This document shows, piece after piece, positions 9,293 to 17,395 of a stretch of DNA of 64,000 bases (its first letter is position 1; each line of letters opens with the position of its first letter). The stretch is from NCBI RefSeq assembly GCF_001469895.1, contig NZ_LOPY01000060.1:165112-229111 (forward strand), in the 5' to 3' direction. The DNA is from Pseudoalteromonas sp. XI10. Lineage in GTDB: Bacteria; Pseudomonadota; Gammaproteobacteria; Enterobacterales; Alteromonadaceae. Made by a program: the position numbers and the translations under genes. The notes under the pieces are model-generated. The model saw nothing but the letters and a program-made list of their open reading frames with translations. It was not told where the DNA came from and searched no databases.

Positions 9293-10237
9293 TTACTCAG
9301 GCAGTTGATTTGATAAGCCACGCTTTGATTTTAAATGACCGTCTTTATGACGCTCACCGGTACCAATGAACACCCCATCAGCCATTACCTTTACCACACC
9401 ATCTGGTACAGGCTTACCAATCACGACTGTTTGACCATGACTAAATGCCACGCCCTGCTCTTGAGTAATCTCAATCACAGGTAAATCAACCAAAGCAGTA
9501 TCCATTGGCAATAGTAGCTCATCTAGGTAGCTTGAAGGCGCAACATCGTCTGCTTTTGCTTGCTGTAGCTTTTCTTCAAGTTGCTCAAGAGTGACCATTT
9601 TCTCACTTGGGTAATGGCCAACTGCACTGCGATGTAACATGATGACATGCGCACCACAGCCAAGCTTTTCACCTAAGTCGTCAACAATAGTACGAATATA
9701 AGTGCCTTTAGACACATGTGCCGTCATTTGTACTTCGTTATTAGCTTCATCAAACTCATCAAGCGTTAAACTAAATACATTAATTTTTCGACACTTACGC
9801 GGCACTTCGATACCTTCGCGGGCATATTTATACAAAGGCTGACCTTGGTATTTTAGCGCAGAGTACATCGAAGGGTATTGATCCGACTCACCTAAGAAAC
9901 TGGCAATTTGCTCAGCTAATTGTTCACGGGTGACCGATACGTCGCGCGTTTCAACCACTTCACCATCTGAATCAGAGGTCGTGGTTCGCTCACCAAGTTT
10001 GGCGCGTACAACATAGGTTTTGTCAGTATCAAGCAAGAACTGGGTAAACTTAGTCGCTTCACCAAAACAAATAGGCAGCATACCCGTCGCGAGCGGATCA
10101 AGCGCACCGGTGTGGCCTGCTTTTTGAGCAAAGTAAATTCCCTTTGCTTGCTGCAATGCTTTGTTTGATGAAATACCTTGCGGCTTATTAAGTAATAAGA
10201 TGCCGTCAATAGCACGACCTTTACTGCGTCTAGCCAT
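9293..10237 (-). CDS. truB: tRNA pseudouridine-55 synthase
   Basis: 314 residues. TruB makes pseudouridine at position 55 of the T-loop of elongator tRNAs. The catalytic motif is seen as HTGALDPLATGML near residues 42-54, with the catalytic Asp in GALD. A C-terminal PUA-like region follows (about 250-310). The ATG overlaps the rbfA stop by one base (TAATG), so the two are coupled. Length equals the E. coli enzyme. Confidence 0.97.
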   Translation of the reverse strand: MARRSKGRAIDGILLLNKPQGISSNKALQQAKGIYFAQKAGHTGALDPLATGMLPICFGEATKFTQFLLDTDKTYVVRAKLGERTTTSDSDGEVVETRDVSVTREQLAEQIASFLGESDQYPSMYSALKYQGQPLYKYAREGIEVPRKCRKINVFSLTLDEFDEANNEVQMTAHVSKGTYIRTIVDDLGEKLGCGAHVIMLHRSAVGHYPSEKMVTLEQLEEKLQQAKADDVAPSSYLDELLLPMDTALVDLPVIEITQEQGVAFSHGQTVVIGKPVPDGVVKVMADGVFIGTGERHKDGHLKSKRGLSNQLPE

Positions 10238-10641
10238 TAGTCTTTAGTGCCTTCTTCGCTGTCATCTTCGTCTACATGCTTGGCATTGTCTTCACGAATA
10301 ACTGAGTCAACCAAGTTTGAAATACGCATACCTTCCATAAGCGAGTTATCGATCACAAAACGTAACTCAGGCATGATGCGCGCACGAATACGTTTACCTA
10401 ATAAAGAACGAATATAACCCGTTGCTTCATTTAAGATTTTAGCGCTTTGCTTGGCTTTATCTTCATCATCAGTATTAAACACTGTGATAAATACTTTTGC
10501 GTAAGATAAGTCGCGAGATACCTCAACCGCAGACACTGTCACCATGCCTAAGCGTGGATCTTTGATTTCGCGTTGAAGAATAACAGCAATCTCTTTTTGA
10601 ATTTGCTGTGCAACACGATCAGTGCGAGAAAATTCTCTCAT
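10237..10641 (-). CDS. rbfA: Ribosome-binding factor A
   Basis: 134 residues, a KH-fold factor needed for late 30S maturation and 16S 5' end processing, and cold-induced in E. coli. Recognised by MREFSRTDRVAQQIQKEIA, DPRLGMVTVSAVEVSRDLSYAKVF and the C-terminal RIMPELRFVIDNS. It ends in an acidic tail. It lies between infB and truB in the conserved nusA operon order and is probably co-transcribed with both. Confidence 0.97.
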   Translation of the reverse strand: MREFSRTDRVAQQIQKEIAVILQREIKDPRLGMVTVSAVEVSRDLSYAKVFITVFNTDDEDKAKQSAKILNEATGYIRSLLGKRIRARIMPELRFVIDNSLMEGMRISNLVDSVIREDNAKHVDEDDSEEGTKD

Positions 10642-10707
10642 TTCATTTCACTCTAAAATAATAACTTATTGATGTTAAAGAATAAGTTAATTTAATTACG
10701 AATACAC

Positions 10708-10730
10708 AAATGGGGGCTAGGCCCCCATTT
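10708..10730 (-). other. Strong GC hairpin in the infB-rbfA spacer
   Basis: AAATGGGGGC-TAG-GCCCCCATTT is a perfect 10-base-pair inverted repeat. No U-run follows on the minus strand, so it is not a classical terminator. It could be an RNA-processing or 3'-end-stabilising element between infB and rbfA. Confidence 0.5.
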
Positions 10731-10751
10731 AAAGCAATAACTTAAACGAAA

Positions 10752-13409
10752 TTAAAGTGAACGTTGTACTTCAACCGTCTCGAATACCTCGATTTGGTCG
10801 CCAACTTTAACATCGTTGTAGTTCTTAACGCCGATACCACATTCCATACCGTTACGAACTTCTTGTACGTCATCTTTAAAGCGACGTAGTGACTCAAGTT
10901 CACCTTCATAGATAACCACGTTATCACGAAGTACACGGATAGGCGCGCTACGCTTAACGATACCTTCAGTAACCATACAACCTGCGATTGCACCAATCTT
11001 AGGTGACTTGAACACGTCACGAACTTCAGCAAGACCAATGATCTCTTGCTTGAATTCTGGTGCAAGCATACCTGACATCGCTTGTTTAACTTCTTCAATC
11101 AGGCTGTAGATTACGCTGTAGTAACGTAAATCTAGGTTTTCTGACTCAATTACTTTACGAGCTGATGCATCAGCACGTACGTTAAAGCCAACAACGATTG
11201 CGTTAGACGCCGCTGCAAGAGTTGCATCAGTTTCAGTGATACCACCTACACCTGAACCAACAATCTTCACTTTAACTTCATCAGTAGAAAGCTTAGTTAA
11301 TGAATCAGCAATTGCTTCAATTGAACCTTGTACGTCAGCTTTAAGAACGATGTTAACTTCTGATACATCGCCTTCAGCCATGTTCGTAAACATGTTTTCA
11401 AGCTTCGCTTTTTGTTGACGAGCAAGCTTCACTTCACGGAACTTACCTTGACGGTAAAGTGCTACTTCACGCGCTTTACGCTCATCTTTAACTACTGTTG
11501 CTTCATCACCAGCAGCAGGGATACCAGATAGACCTAAAATCTCAACTGGGATAGATGGACCCGCAGACTTGATGTCTTTACCGTTCTCATCTTTCATCGC
11601 ACGTACACGGCCATATTCAAGACCACAAAGTACGATATCACCTTGGTTAAGCGTACCAGACTGAACTAGGATTGACGCAACTGGACCACGACCTTTATCT
11701 AGACGCGATTCAATTACAACACCTGCAGCCATACCTTCAGCTGGTGCAGTTAGCTCAAGTAGCTCAGCTTGCATTAATACCGCTTCAAGTAGGTCATCAA
11801 TACCTAAACCTGTTTTCGCAGAGATGTGTACAAACTGTGTTTCACCACCCCACTCTTCTGGGATAACGTCTAATTGTGCCAGCTCGTTCTTAACGCGATC
11901 AGGGTCGATGCCTTCTTTATCCATTTTGTTTACTGCGATGATTAAAGGAACGCCTGCAGCACGCGCGTGCTGAACCGCTTCTTTAGTCTGTGGCATTACA
12001 CCATCATCCGCAGCAACTACTAGGATTACGATATCCGTTGCTTTAGCACCACGTGCACGCATTGATGTAAACGCGGCGTGGCCTGGAGTATCTAAGAAAG
12101 TAATCATGTTGCCATTCGTTTCAACGTGGTATGCACCAATGTGCTGAGTAATACCACCGGCCTCACCAGAAGCAACTTTTGCTGAACGAATGTAGTCAAG
12201 TGTTGACGTTTTACCGTGGTCAACGTGACCCATTACTGTTACAACCGGTGCACGAGGAATCGCTTTACCTTCTTCGCTACGGTCGTTTAGAACTTTCTCT
12301 TCTAATTCGTTTTCTTTAACGATAATAACCTTGTGACCCATTTCTTCAGCAACAAGCTGCGCTGTTTCTTGGTCAATCACTTGGTTGATGGTAACCATGT
12401 CACCCATCTTCATCATCGTTTTAACAACTTCAGCACCTTTAACTGCCATGCGTGATGCAAGCTCAGCAACAGTGATTGTTTCACTGATACGAACTTCGTT
12501 TTTCACGTCAGCCGTTGGTTTTTGGAAACCATGTTGTAAAGACGTTGGTGCTTTAAGCTTGCCTTTCTTACCTTTAGGACCGGCAGCGTGTTTATCTTTT
12601 TGAGGTCCTTTTTTCTTTTTCTTACGACGAGCGCTATTCTCTTCACGTGCATCAGATTCATCTTCTGCTTCACGTGCGTAAGTTGAAGTCGTAAGGTGGT
12701 GATCAGCATTTTCTTCACGCTGCTTACGCTCTTCTTCTTCCTTTTTCCAGCGAGCTTCATTTTCTTCAGCTAGCTTTCTTGCCTCTTCTGCTTGACGTTT
12801 CGCTTCTTCTTCAGCTTTTCTCAATGCGGCCTCTTCTGCTTCTTTTTGCAGACGCTCAGCTTCGGCGCGATCTTGTTCAGACTTAGCACTTTGCTCTGGG
12901 GTCATCTGCTTCTGTTTCGCTTTACGCTCAGCTTCAGCTTTACGTTTAGCCTCTTCTTTGGCTTTACGCTCAGCTTCTTCTTTCGCTTTGCGCTCTGCCT
13001 CTTGTTTCGCTTTAAGCTCCTCAGCTTCTTGCTGGGCTTTAAGCTCTGCTGCTTTACGTGCAGCTTCTTCTGCAGCTAAACGCTCTTCTTCTTGCTGTTG
13101 CTCAATGGCGCTTTTCTTAACGTAAGTACGTGTTTTACGTACTTCAACTTGCACAGACTTCGCTTTACCTGTAGAGCCAGTTACGCTTAGCGTACTTTTG
13201 CTTTTACGTTGCAAAGTCATGCGAGCTGGGCCTTCTGAGCCCGTGCCGCCGTGCTGCTTGCTCAAGTGATCTAATAACGTCGACTTTTCAGACTCAGTTA
13301 CCATATCACCTGCTTTTTTAGAAATACCGGCTTGTTCTAGCTGCTGTAGTAATTTATCAACAGTTGTACCAATATCTCCGGCTAGTTTTTCAACATTTAC
13401 TTCTGCCAT
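10752..13409 (-). CDS. infB: Translation initiation factor IF-2
   Basis: 885 residues. GTPase that places initiator tRNA on the 30S subunit and promotes subunit joining. Order: N-terminal IF2_N subdomain (about 1-50); a long charged linker rich in Lys, Glu and Ala (about 100-290) with repeated KAEAERKAK-type units; a second IF2_N (about 308-360); then the GTPase with VMGHVDHGKTS near residue 393, DTPGHAAF and NKMD. Domains II to C2, which bind fMet-tRNA, follow. Start ATG with GGAGG upstream. Its substrate tRNA-fMet is encoded at the head of the same gene cluster. Confidence 0.98.
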   Translation of the reverse strand: MAEVNVEKLAGDIGTTVDKLLQQLEQAGISKKAGDMVTESEKSTLLDHLSKQHGGTGSEGPARMTLQRKSKSTLSVTGSTGKAKSVQVEVRKTRTYVKKSAIEQQQEEERLAAEEAARKAAELKAQQEAEELKAKQEAERKAKEEAERKAKEEAKRKAEAERKAKQKQMTPEQSAKSEQDRAEAERLQKEAEEAALRKAEEEAKRQAEEARKLAEENEARWKKEEEERKQREENADHHLTTSTYAREAEDESDAREENSARRKKKKKGPQKDKHAAGPKGKKGKLKAPTSLQHGFQKPTADVKNEVRISETITVAELASRMAVKGAEVVKTMMKMGDMVTINQVIDQETAQLVAEEMGHKVIIVKENELEEKVLNDRSEEGKAIPRAPVVTVMGHVDHGKTSTLDYIRSAKVASGEAGGITQHIGAYHVETNGNMITFLDTPGHAAFTSMRARGAKATDIVILVVAADDGVMPQTKEAVQHARAAGVPLIIAVNKMDKEGIDPDRVKNELAQLDVIPEEWGGETQFVHISAKTGLGIDDLLEAVLMQAELLELTAPAEGMAAGVVIESRLDKGRGPVASILVQSGTLNQGDIVLCGLEYGRVRAMKDENGKDIKSAGPSIPVEILGLSGIPAAGDEATVVKDERKAREVALYRQGKFREVKLARQQKAKLENMFTNMAEGDVSEVNIVLKADVQGSIEAIADSLTKLSTDEVKVKIVGSGVGGITETDATLAAASNAIVVGFNVRADASARKVIESENLDLRYYSVIYSLIEEVKQAMSGMLAPEFKQEIIGLAEVRDVFKSPKIGAIAGCMVTEGIVKRSAPIRVLRDNVVIYEGELESLRRFKDDVQEVRNGMECGIGVKNYNDVKVGDQIEVFETVEVQRSL

Positions 13410-13434
13410 AGTGTGTAATACCTCCGTTAATAAA

Positions 13435-14934
13435 TTACTCGTCTGCGAACCAACAAATGTTACGCGCAGCCATAATCAGCTTGCCAGCTTCTTCTTCTGA
13501 AAGTTCAGTGATGTCTACTAACTCATCAATGCCTTGCTCAGCTAAGTCTTCTAGTGTTATTACACCTTTACTTGCCATAACAAATGCAAGGTGACGCTCT
13601 AAGCCTTCAAGCGCTAGTAGGTCTTCTGCAGGTTCTGCACCTTCTAGGCTTTCTTCAGTTTTAAGCGCTTTCGTTGTTAATGCGTCTTTTGCACGTGAAC
13701 GTAAGATATCAACTGTTTCTTCATCTAAACCGTCGATTTCTAAGAATTCTGATGCCGGTACGTAAGCCACTTCTTCAAGTGTTGAGAAACCTTCGTTGAT
13801 AAGTAATGTTGCAAACTCATCATCAATATCTAGGTATTCAGTGAATAAGTTGATTAGCTTATCTGATTCAGCTTCGTTCTTCGCACGCATGTCATCAACT
13901 GTCATTACGTTTAATTCCCAACCAGTTAACTGGCTAGCAAGACGAACGTTTTGACCATTACGACCGATTGCTTGTGCTAGGTTATCTGCTTCAACAGCGA
14001 TATCCATTGAATGTGTATCTTCGTCCATTACGATTGACGCAACTTCTGCTGGCGCCATTGCATTGATAACGAATTGCGCTGGGTTGTCATCGTAAAGAAC
14101 GATATCAACACGCTCACCACCAAGCTCAGTTGAAACTGCTTGTACACGTGCACCACGCATACCAACACACGCACCTACTGGGTCGATACGTTTGTCGTTA
14201 GATTTTACCGCGATTTTTGCACGAGAACCTGGATCACGTGCAGCTGCACGTAGTTCAATCATCTCTTCGCCAATCTCTGGCACCTCAATGCGGAAAAGTT
14301 CCATTAGCATTTCTGGCTTAGAACGCGTTACAAATAACTGCGCGCCACGTGCTTCTGGCTTAACTTCGTAAAGAAGACCACGGATACGGTCACCTGGACG
14401 GAAGTTTTCACGCGGTAACATATCATCACGGTAGATAACCGCTTCAGCATTGTTACCAAGGTCAAGTACGATTGCGTCACGGGTTGCTTTTTTAACAACA
14501 CCTGTTACTAATTCGCCTTGTTGATCTTTGTATTCTTCAACCACTAATGCACGCTCAGCTTCACGTACTTTTTGTACGATAACTTGCTTAGCCATTTGTG
14601 TTGTAATACGGTCAAACTTGATTGACTCTATTTGTTCTTCAACGTAATCACCTAATTGTAGGCTTTCGTCTTCAACCTGAGCCGCTTCAAGTGTGATTTC
14701 GCTGTAAGGGTTTTCTAAAGAACCATCTTCAAGAACTTCAGCAATCTTCCAACGACGGAACGTGTCGTAATCACCTGTTTTACGGTCGATTGATACGCGA
14801 ACTTCAATTTCGCCATCGTGTTTTTTCTTTGTTGCAGTCGCTAATGCGAACTCTAACGCTTCAAAAATCTTTTCTTTTGGAACCGCTTTCTCATTGGAGA
14901 CGGCTTCAGCAACCAATAATATTTCTTTTGCCAT
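13435..14934 (-). CDS. nusA: Transcription termination/antitermination factor NusA
   Basis: 499 residues. Binds RNA polymerase and controls pausing, termination and antitermination. N-terminal polymerase-binding domain (1-130); S1 domain (about 135-200, GELVTGVVKKATRDAIVLDLG); two KH domains (about 230-345, ending IGRNGQNVRLASQLTGW); and two C-terminal acidic repeats (about 365-495) as in the gammaproteobacterial form that contacts the alpha subunit. It sits between rimP and infB, spaced 25 bases from infB, with GAGGC as ribosome site. Confidence 0.98.
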   Translation of the reverse strand: MAKEILLVAEAVSNEKAVPKEKIFEALEFALATATKKKHDGEIEVRVSIDRKTGDYDTFRRWKIAEVLEDGSLENPYSEITLEAAQVEDESLQLGDYVEEQIESIKFDRITTQMAKQVIVQKVREAERALVVEEYKDQQGELVTGVVKKATRDAIVLDLGNNAEAVIYRDDMLPRENFRPGDRIRGLLYEVKPEARGAQLFVTRSKPEMLMELFRIEVPEIGEEMIELRAAARDPGSRAKIAVKSNDKRIDPVGACVGMRGARVQAVSTELGGERVDIVLYDDNPAQFVINAMAPAEVASIVMDEDTHSMDIAVEADNLAQAIGRNGQNVRLASQLTGWELNVMTVDDMRAKNEAESDKLINLFTEYLDIDDEFATLLINEGFSTLEEVAYVPASEFLEIDGLDEETVDILRSRAKDALTTKALKTEESLEGAEPAEDLLALEGLERHLAFVMASKGVITLEDLAEQGIDELVDITELSEEEAGKLIMAARNICWFADE

Positions 14935-14972
14935 GGGTTATGCCTCGCTTGCCCTATTCCTTCGCACTCGAA

Positions 14973-15428
14973 TTAAAACTTTGCGATGATGTTCGCACGT
15001 TCAATGTTACTAAGCATAATCATATGCTCAGCGCCATCTGCTGAAAGTGTGATCATATCACTGCTAACTGATACTAAATCGCCTTTAAAGTTACGACGAC
15101 CATCTTGCGGAAGCTTTGTACGCACGCGTACTTCTTCTCCTTGCGCCTTCTCGTAGTGATCTTGTTTGAATAATGGACGATCAACACCAGGAGACGAAAC
15201 TTCCAAATCATATTCATTTGTAATTGGGTCTTCGACATCTAAAATTGCGCTAACTTGACGACTAACGTCGGCACAATTGTCAACCGTAATCCCTGCATCG
15301 TGATCGATATAAACACGTAATGTAGAGTGGCGACCAGCTTGCACAAACTCAAGACCATGTAACTCAAAGCCTAACATTTCAACGGCCGGTGAGAGCATGG
15401 CTACTAAATCTTGCTCAAGTTTTGTCAC
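14973..15428 (-). CDS. rimP: Ribosome maturation factor RimP
   Basis: 151 residues from the GTG at 15428. This start is preferred over an upstream in-frame ATG (15449) because GGAGG lies seven bases before it and the protein then begins VTKLEQDLVAMLSPAVEMLG like other RimP proteins. RimP is needed for 30S assembly. Motifs include LRVYIDHDAGITVDNCADVSRQV and EYDLEVSSPGVDRPLF. First protein gene of the nusA operon, directly behind a U-tailed hairpin. Confidence 0.95.
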   Translation of the reverse strand: MTKLEQDLVAMLSPAVEMLGFELHGLEFVQAGRHSTLRVYIDHDAGITVDNCADVSRQVSAILDVEDPITNEYDLEVSSPGVDRPLFKQDHYEKAQGEEVRVRTKLPQDGRRNFKGDLVSVSSDMITLSADGAEHMIMLSNIERANIIAKF

Positions 15429-15447
15429 GAAAATCCTCCATACAAAC

Positions 15448-15468
15448 AAAAAAAGGGCATATAGCCCT
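15448..15468 (-). terminator. Terminator/attenuator just before rimP
   Basis: Minus strand AGGGC-TATAT-GCCCT (15468-15454) followed by U7 (15454-15448), ending about ten bases before the rimP ribosome site. It probably limits readthrough from the tRNA gene into the nusA operon. Confidence 0.65.
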
Positions 15469-15520
15469 GAAATACTGAGTTTAATAATGATTTAAAATCA
15501 CCGCCAAGCAGATACAACAA

Positions 15521-15541
15521 CGCCCCGAACCAAGCGGGGCG
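15521..15541 (-). terminator. GC hairpin behind the tRNA gene
   Basis: CGCCCCG-CTTGGTT-CGGGGCG, a seven-base-pair GC stem. The tail TTGTTGTAT is only moderately U-rich. It is likely the first terminator or a processing site after tRNA-fMet. The rest of the 15450-15717 spacer shows no other feature I can support. Confidence 0.5.
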
Positions 15542-15717
15542 TCACACCTAAAGCATAAAACTGTGTGGCCTAGGGCCAAGCTTGGTTGCGAGTAAGTCAC
15601 CTGACTAAATTAAACTAGATAGCCTAAACGCAAAACGCGCATTACCAGAATGCGCGACTTCATACAGTAAAAATTACTGTGCATACTAAGTACACTTACA
15701 ATGCCTTAGCATGTATT

Positions 15718-15794
<77 letters not shown>

Positions 15795-15862
15795 CCAATA
15801 GATATTAAAAGTAACTTAATATCATTTAATCGAGTGCTAAACACCTCAATTCAATGGCGGCT

Positions 15863-15891
15863 ATTATAAGCATGTAGCGCTCAATTAGCAA
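15863..15891 (-). promoter_or_regulatory. Promoter of metY and the nusA operon
   Basis: Minus strand: TTGCTA (15891-15886), 17-base spacer, perfect TATAAT (15868-15863), then the GC-rich discriminator AGCCGCC. This is the form expected for a strong, stringently controlled stable-RNA promoter. The start near 15855 leaves a tRNA leader of about 60 bases. Confidence 0.85.
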
Positions 15892-15934
15892 CCTTCCTAC
15901 ATGAATTAGTTAGACTATTTTTTGCCTAAAATTT

Positions 15935-15954
15935 TTATGACAGCCTTGTCATAA
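15935..15954. promoter_or_regulatory. Perfect palindrome between metY promoter and divergent gene
   Basis: TTATGACA-GCCT-TGTCATAA has eight-base arms. It lies 44 bases upstream of the metY -35 and about 80 bases before the divergent gene at 16038. Either an operator or a small hairpin; no regulator is identified. Confidence 0.4.
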
Positions 15955-16037
15955 AATTTCCCATAACTGAAAATTCTCGTCTATATTTAGTCATATAATA
16001 AGAACAACCTATAGCTTTGGCTATTAAGCGATTTACT

Positions 16038-16499
16038 ATGAGTCTATCTTCATTTCAAAAAAGACTGTTACTACAAGATATTGAATTGCTAAAACCGGAT
16101 TTTCATCAGTTTACAAGCGCATATCATCGCAGTCTTAGTGCTCGTCAATTAACCATGACAGTGCCTGAGCAAGAAAGCATAACTAAGCGGAGCTATATTC
16201 TTTACTGTGCGCTCAACAAAGTAGTAAGTCACCTCGATGACTTACAGCAAGTCACGCCGTTTATTCATTATTTAGCGAATAACTTGAGCTTTTTAAACGT
16301 GTCATTTGAGGATATCGATACCCTTTGCGAAGCCTTTATTGATACTCGCAAGTCGTATATTCATCACATTAGTACGCAATTACATCAAGCTTGGCTGCAA
16401 GCTACGAGAATATTTGCCAACATCGTAAAAAGTTACTTGTTTGCTTATTCAAATGTGGTGTCGTTTAGCGCTTATTGCCCAGCACGCTTAAGCTCATAG
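16038..16499 (+). CDS. Uncharacterised protein, weak globin-like pattern
   Basis: 153 residues from ATG 16038 (an in-frame TTG at 16017 is less likely). All-alpha composition. The order LLQDIELLKPDFHQFTSAYH, then PFIHYLANN, then a long C-terminal helix with HQAWLQATRIFANIV resembles the helix pattern of bacterial single-domain globins. The position where the proximal heme His would fall looks like Asn (LANNLSF), so heme binding is doubtful. No signal peptide. Transcribed away from tRNA-fMet, and it converges with the DUF4124 gene with a six-base overlap. I do not recognise it with certainty; the globin idea is inference. Confidence 0.5.
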   Translation: MSLSSFQKRLLLQDIELLKPDFHQFTSAYHRSLSARQLTMTVPEQESITKRSYILYCALNKVVSHLDDLQQVTPFIHYLANNLSFLNVSFEDIDTLCEAFIDTRKSYIHHISTQLHQAWLQATRIFANIVKSYLFAYSNVVSFSAYCPARLSS

Positions 16500-17267
16500 C
16501 TTGGTCAATTCGCTGTTGAGCCTATCTATTTGTTTTTGTTCTATGGCGATTAAGGTGTTAAAACGACTCGTTAAAGCTGTCATTTTGTCAGCTAGTGCGT
16601 TATCGCTATTCGCATCAGCTAAATTACGAGGGCGGCTACTTAGTTGTTGCTCAAGCTCTGACATTTGCATGTTTAACTCACTTTGATAGGTATCAATTTT
16701 ATTTTCATGCTCTGAAATTTTACGCATAATTTGTTTTGAGCGAATAAAACTAGCAACCTCATTATTAGCAACCGTATTTGCAGATGAAGTTAAACTGTAT
16801 TTTTCAGCCGTGAGTCTATCAATACTGCGCTGCTCACTGTCGATAAGCACGCCGTAACGCTCAGATACTGCGGTCATTTGTTTGGCGATTGCAGCTTGTT
16901 TTTTAGCCCCCACTAAGTTACGTAGCTGAGCATCTGATTGCTCAGATAAAGCCACTATTTCCCTGTTCATTTTAAGCTTGAATGTGTCAATTTTATTGTT
17001 ATGTTCTGCTATTTGCGCATCGATTTGCTTTAAGCGGATATAACGGTCGACCTCTGCGGTATCTTTACCAACTGATGCTTGTACAGCATTATCTGACGCG
17101 CCCGAAAGGTGTGGATTTTGTTCTTTAATGGTAATCAACTTTGCATCTTTGCCACAGGGCTGTTGGCTAAATTCAGCAACACCGTTTTTCTCACAGTGAT
17201 AAACAGTGCTGTGGGCCAAAGGGCAAACTAACAGGCTTATAAATAGTAAATGTAAGTTAATTTTCAT
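16494..17267 (-). CDS. Exported DUF4124 protein with duplicated coiled-coil unit
   Basis: 257 residues. A signal peptide (about 1-20) is followed by a DUF4124 motif, YHCEKNGVAEFSQQPCG, at 23-39 with two Cys. The rest is two copies of an approximately 84-residue helical unit, at about 76-159 and 174-257. Both copies show KQI, E-H-NKIDT, RNL, a MTA-S-R block and QxxIDRL in the same order. Probable periplasmic coiled-coil protein of unknown role. The last bases overlap the convergent gene at 16499. The function of DUF4124 is not established. Confidence 0.8.
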   Translation of the reverse strand: MKINLHLLFISLLVCPLAHSTVYHCEKNGVAEFSQQPCGKDAKLITIKEQNPHLSGASDNAVQASVGKDTAEVDRYIRLKQIDAQIAEHNNKIDTFKLKMNREIVALSEQSDAQLRNLVGAKKQAAIAKQMTAVSERYGVLIDSEQRSIDRLTAEKYSLTSSANTVANNEVASFIRSKQIMRKISEHENKIDTYQSELNMQMSELEQQLSSRPRNLADANSDNALADKMTALTSRFNTLIAIEQKQIDRLNSELTKL

Positions 17268-17395
17268 CTCGACCCTTCCTTAGTAATGACTCATTAAAAA
17301 TGCCACTAATGTACCTTTTATAGACTATATTTATCGATCTATCTTTGTGATTGCTTCGTAGTTACCTAAATTACTTGCTGCAAAGGCTATTAGAA

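Noticed and set aside
12503..13079. Open frames on both strands within the infB linker
   Set aside because: They are products of the repetitive Lys/Glu/Ala-coding linker of IF-2; the main frame explains them.
12640..13100. Apparent DNA repeats in infB
   Set aside because: Repeated KAEAERKAK-type codons of the IF-2 linker, a normal feature of the family, not a mobile or CRISPR repeat.
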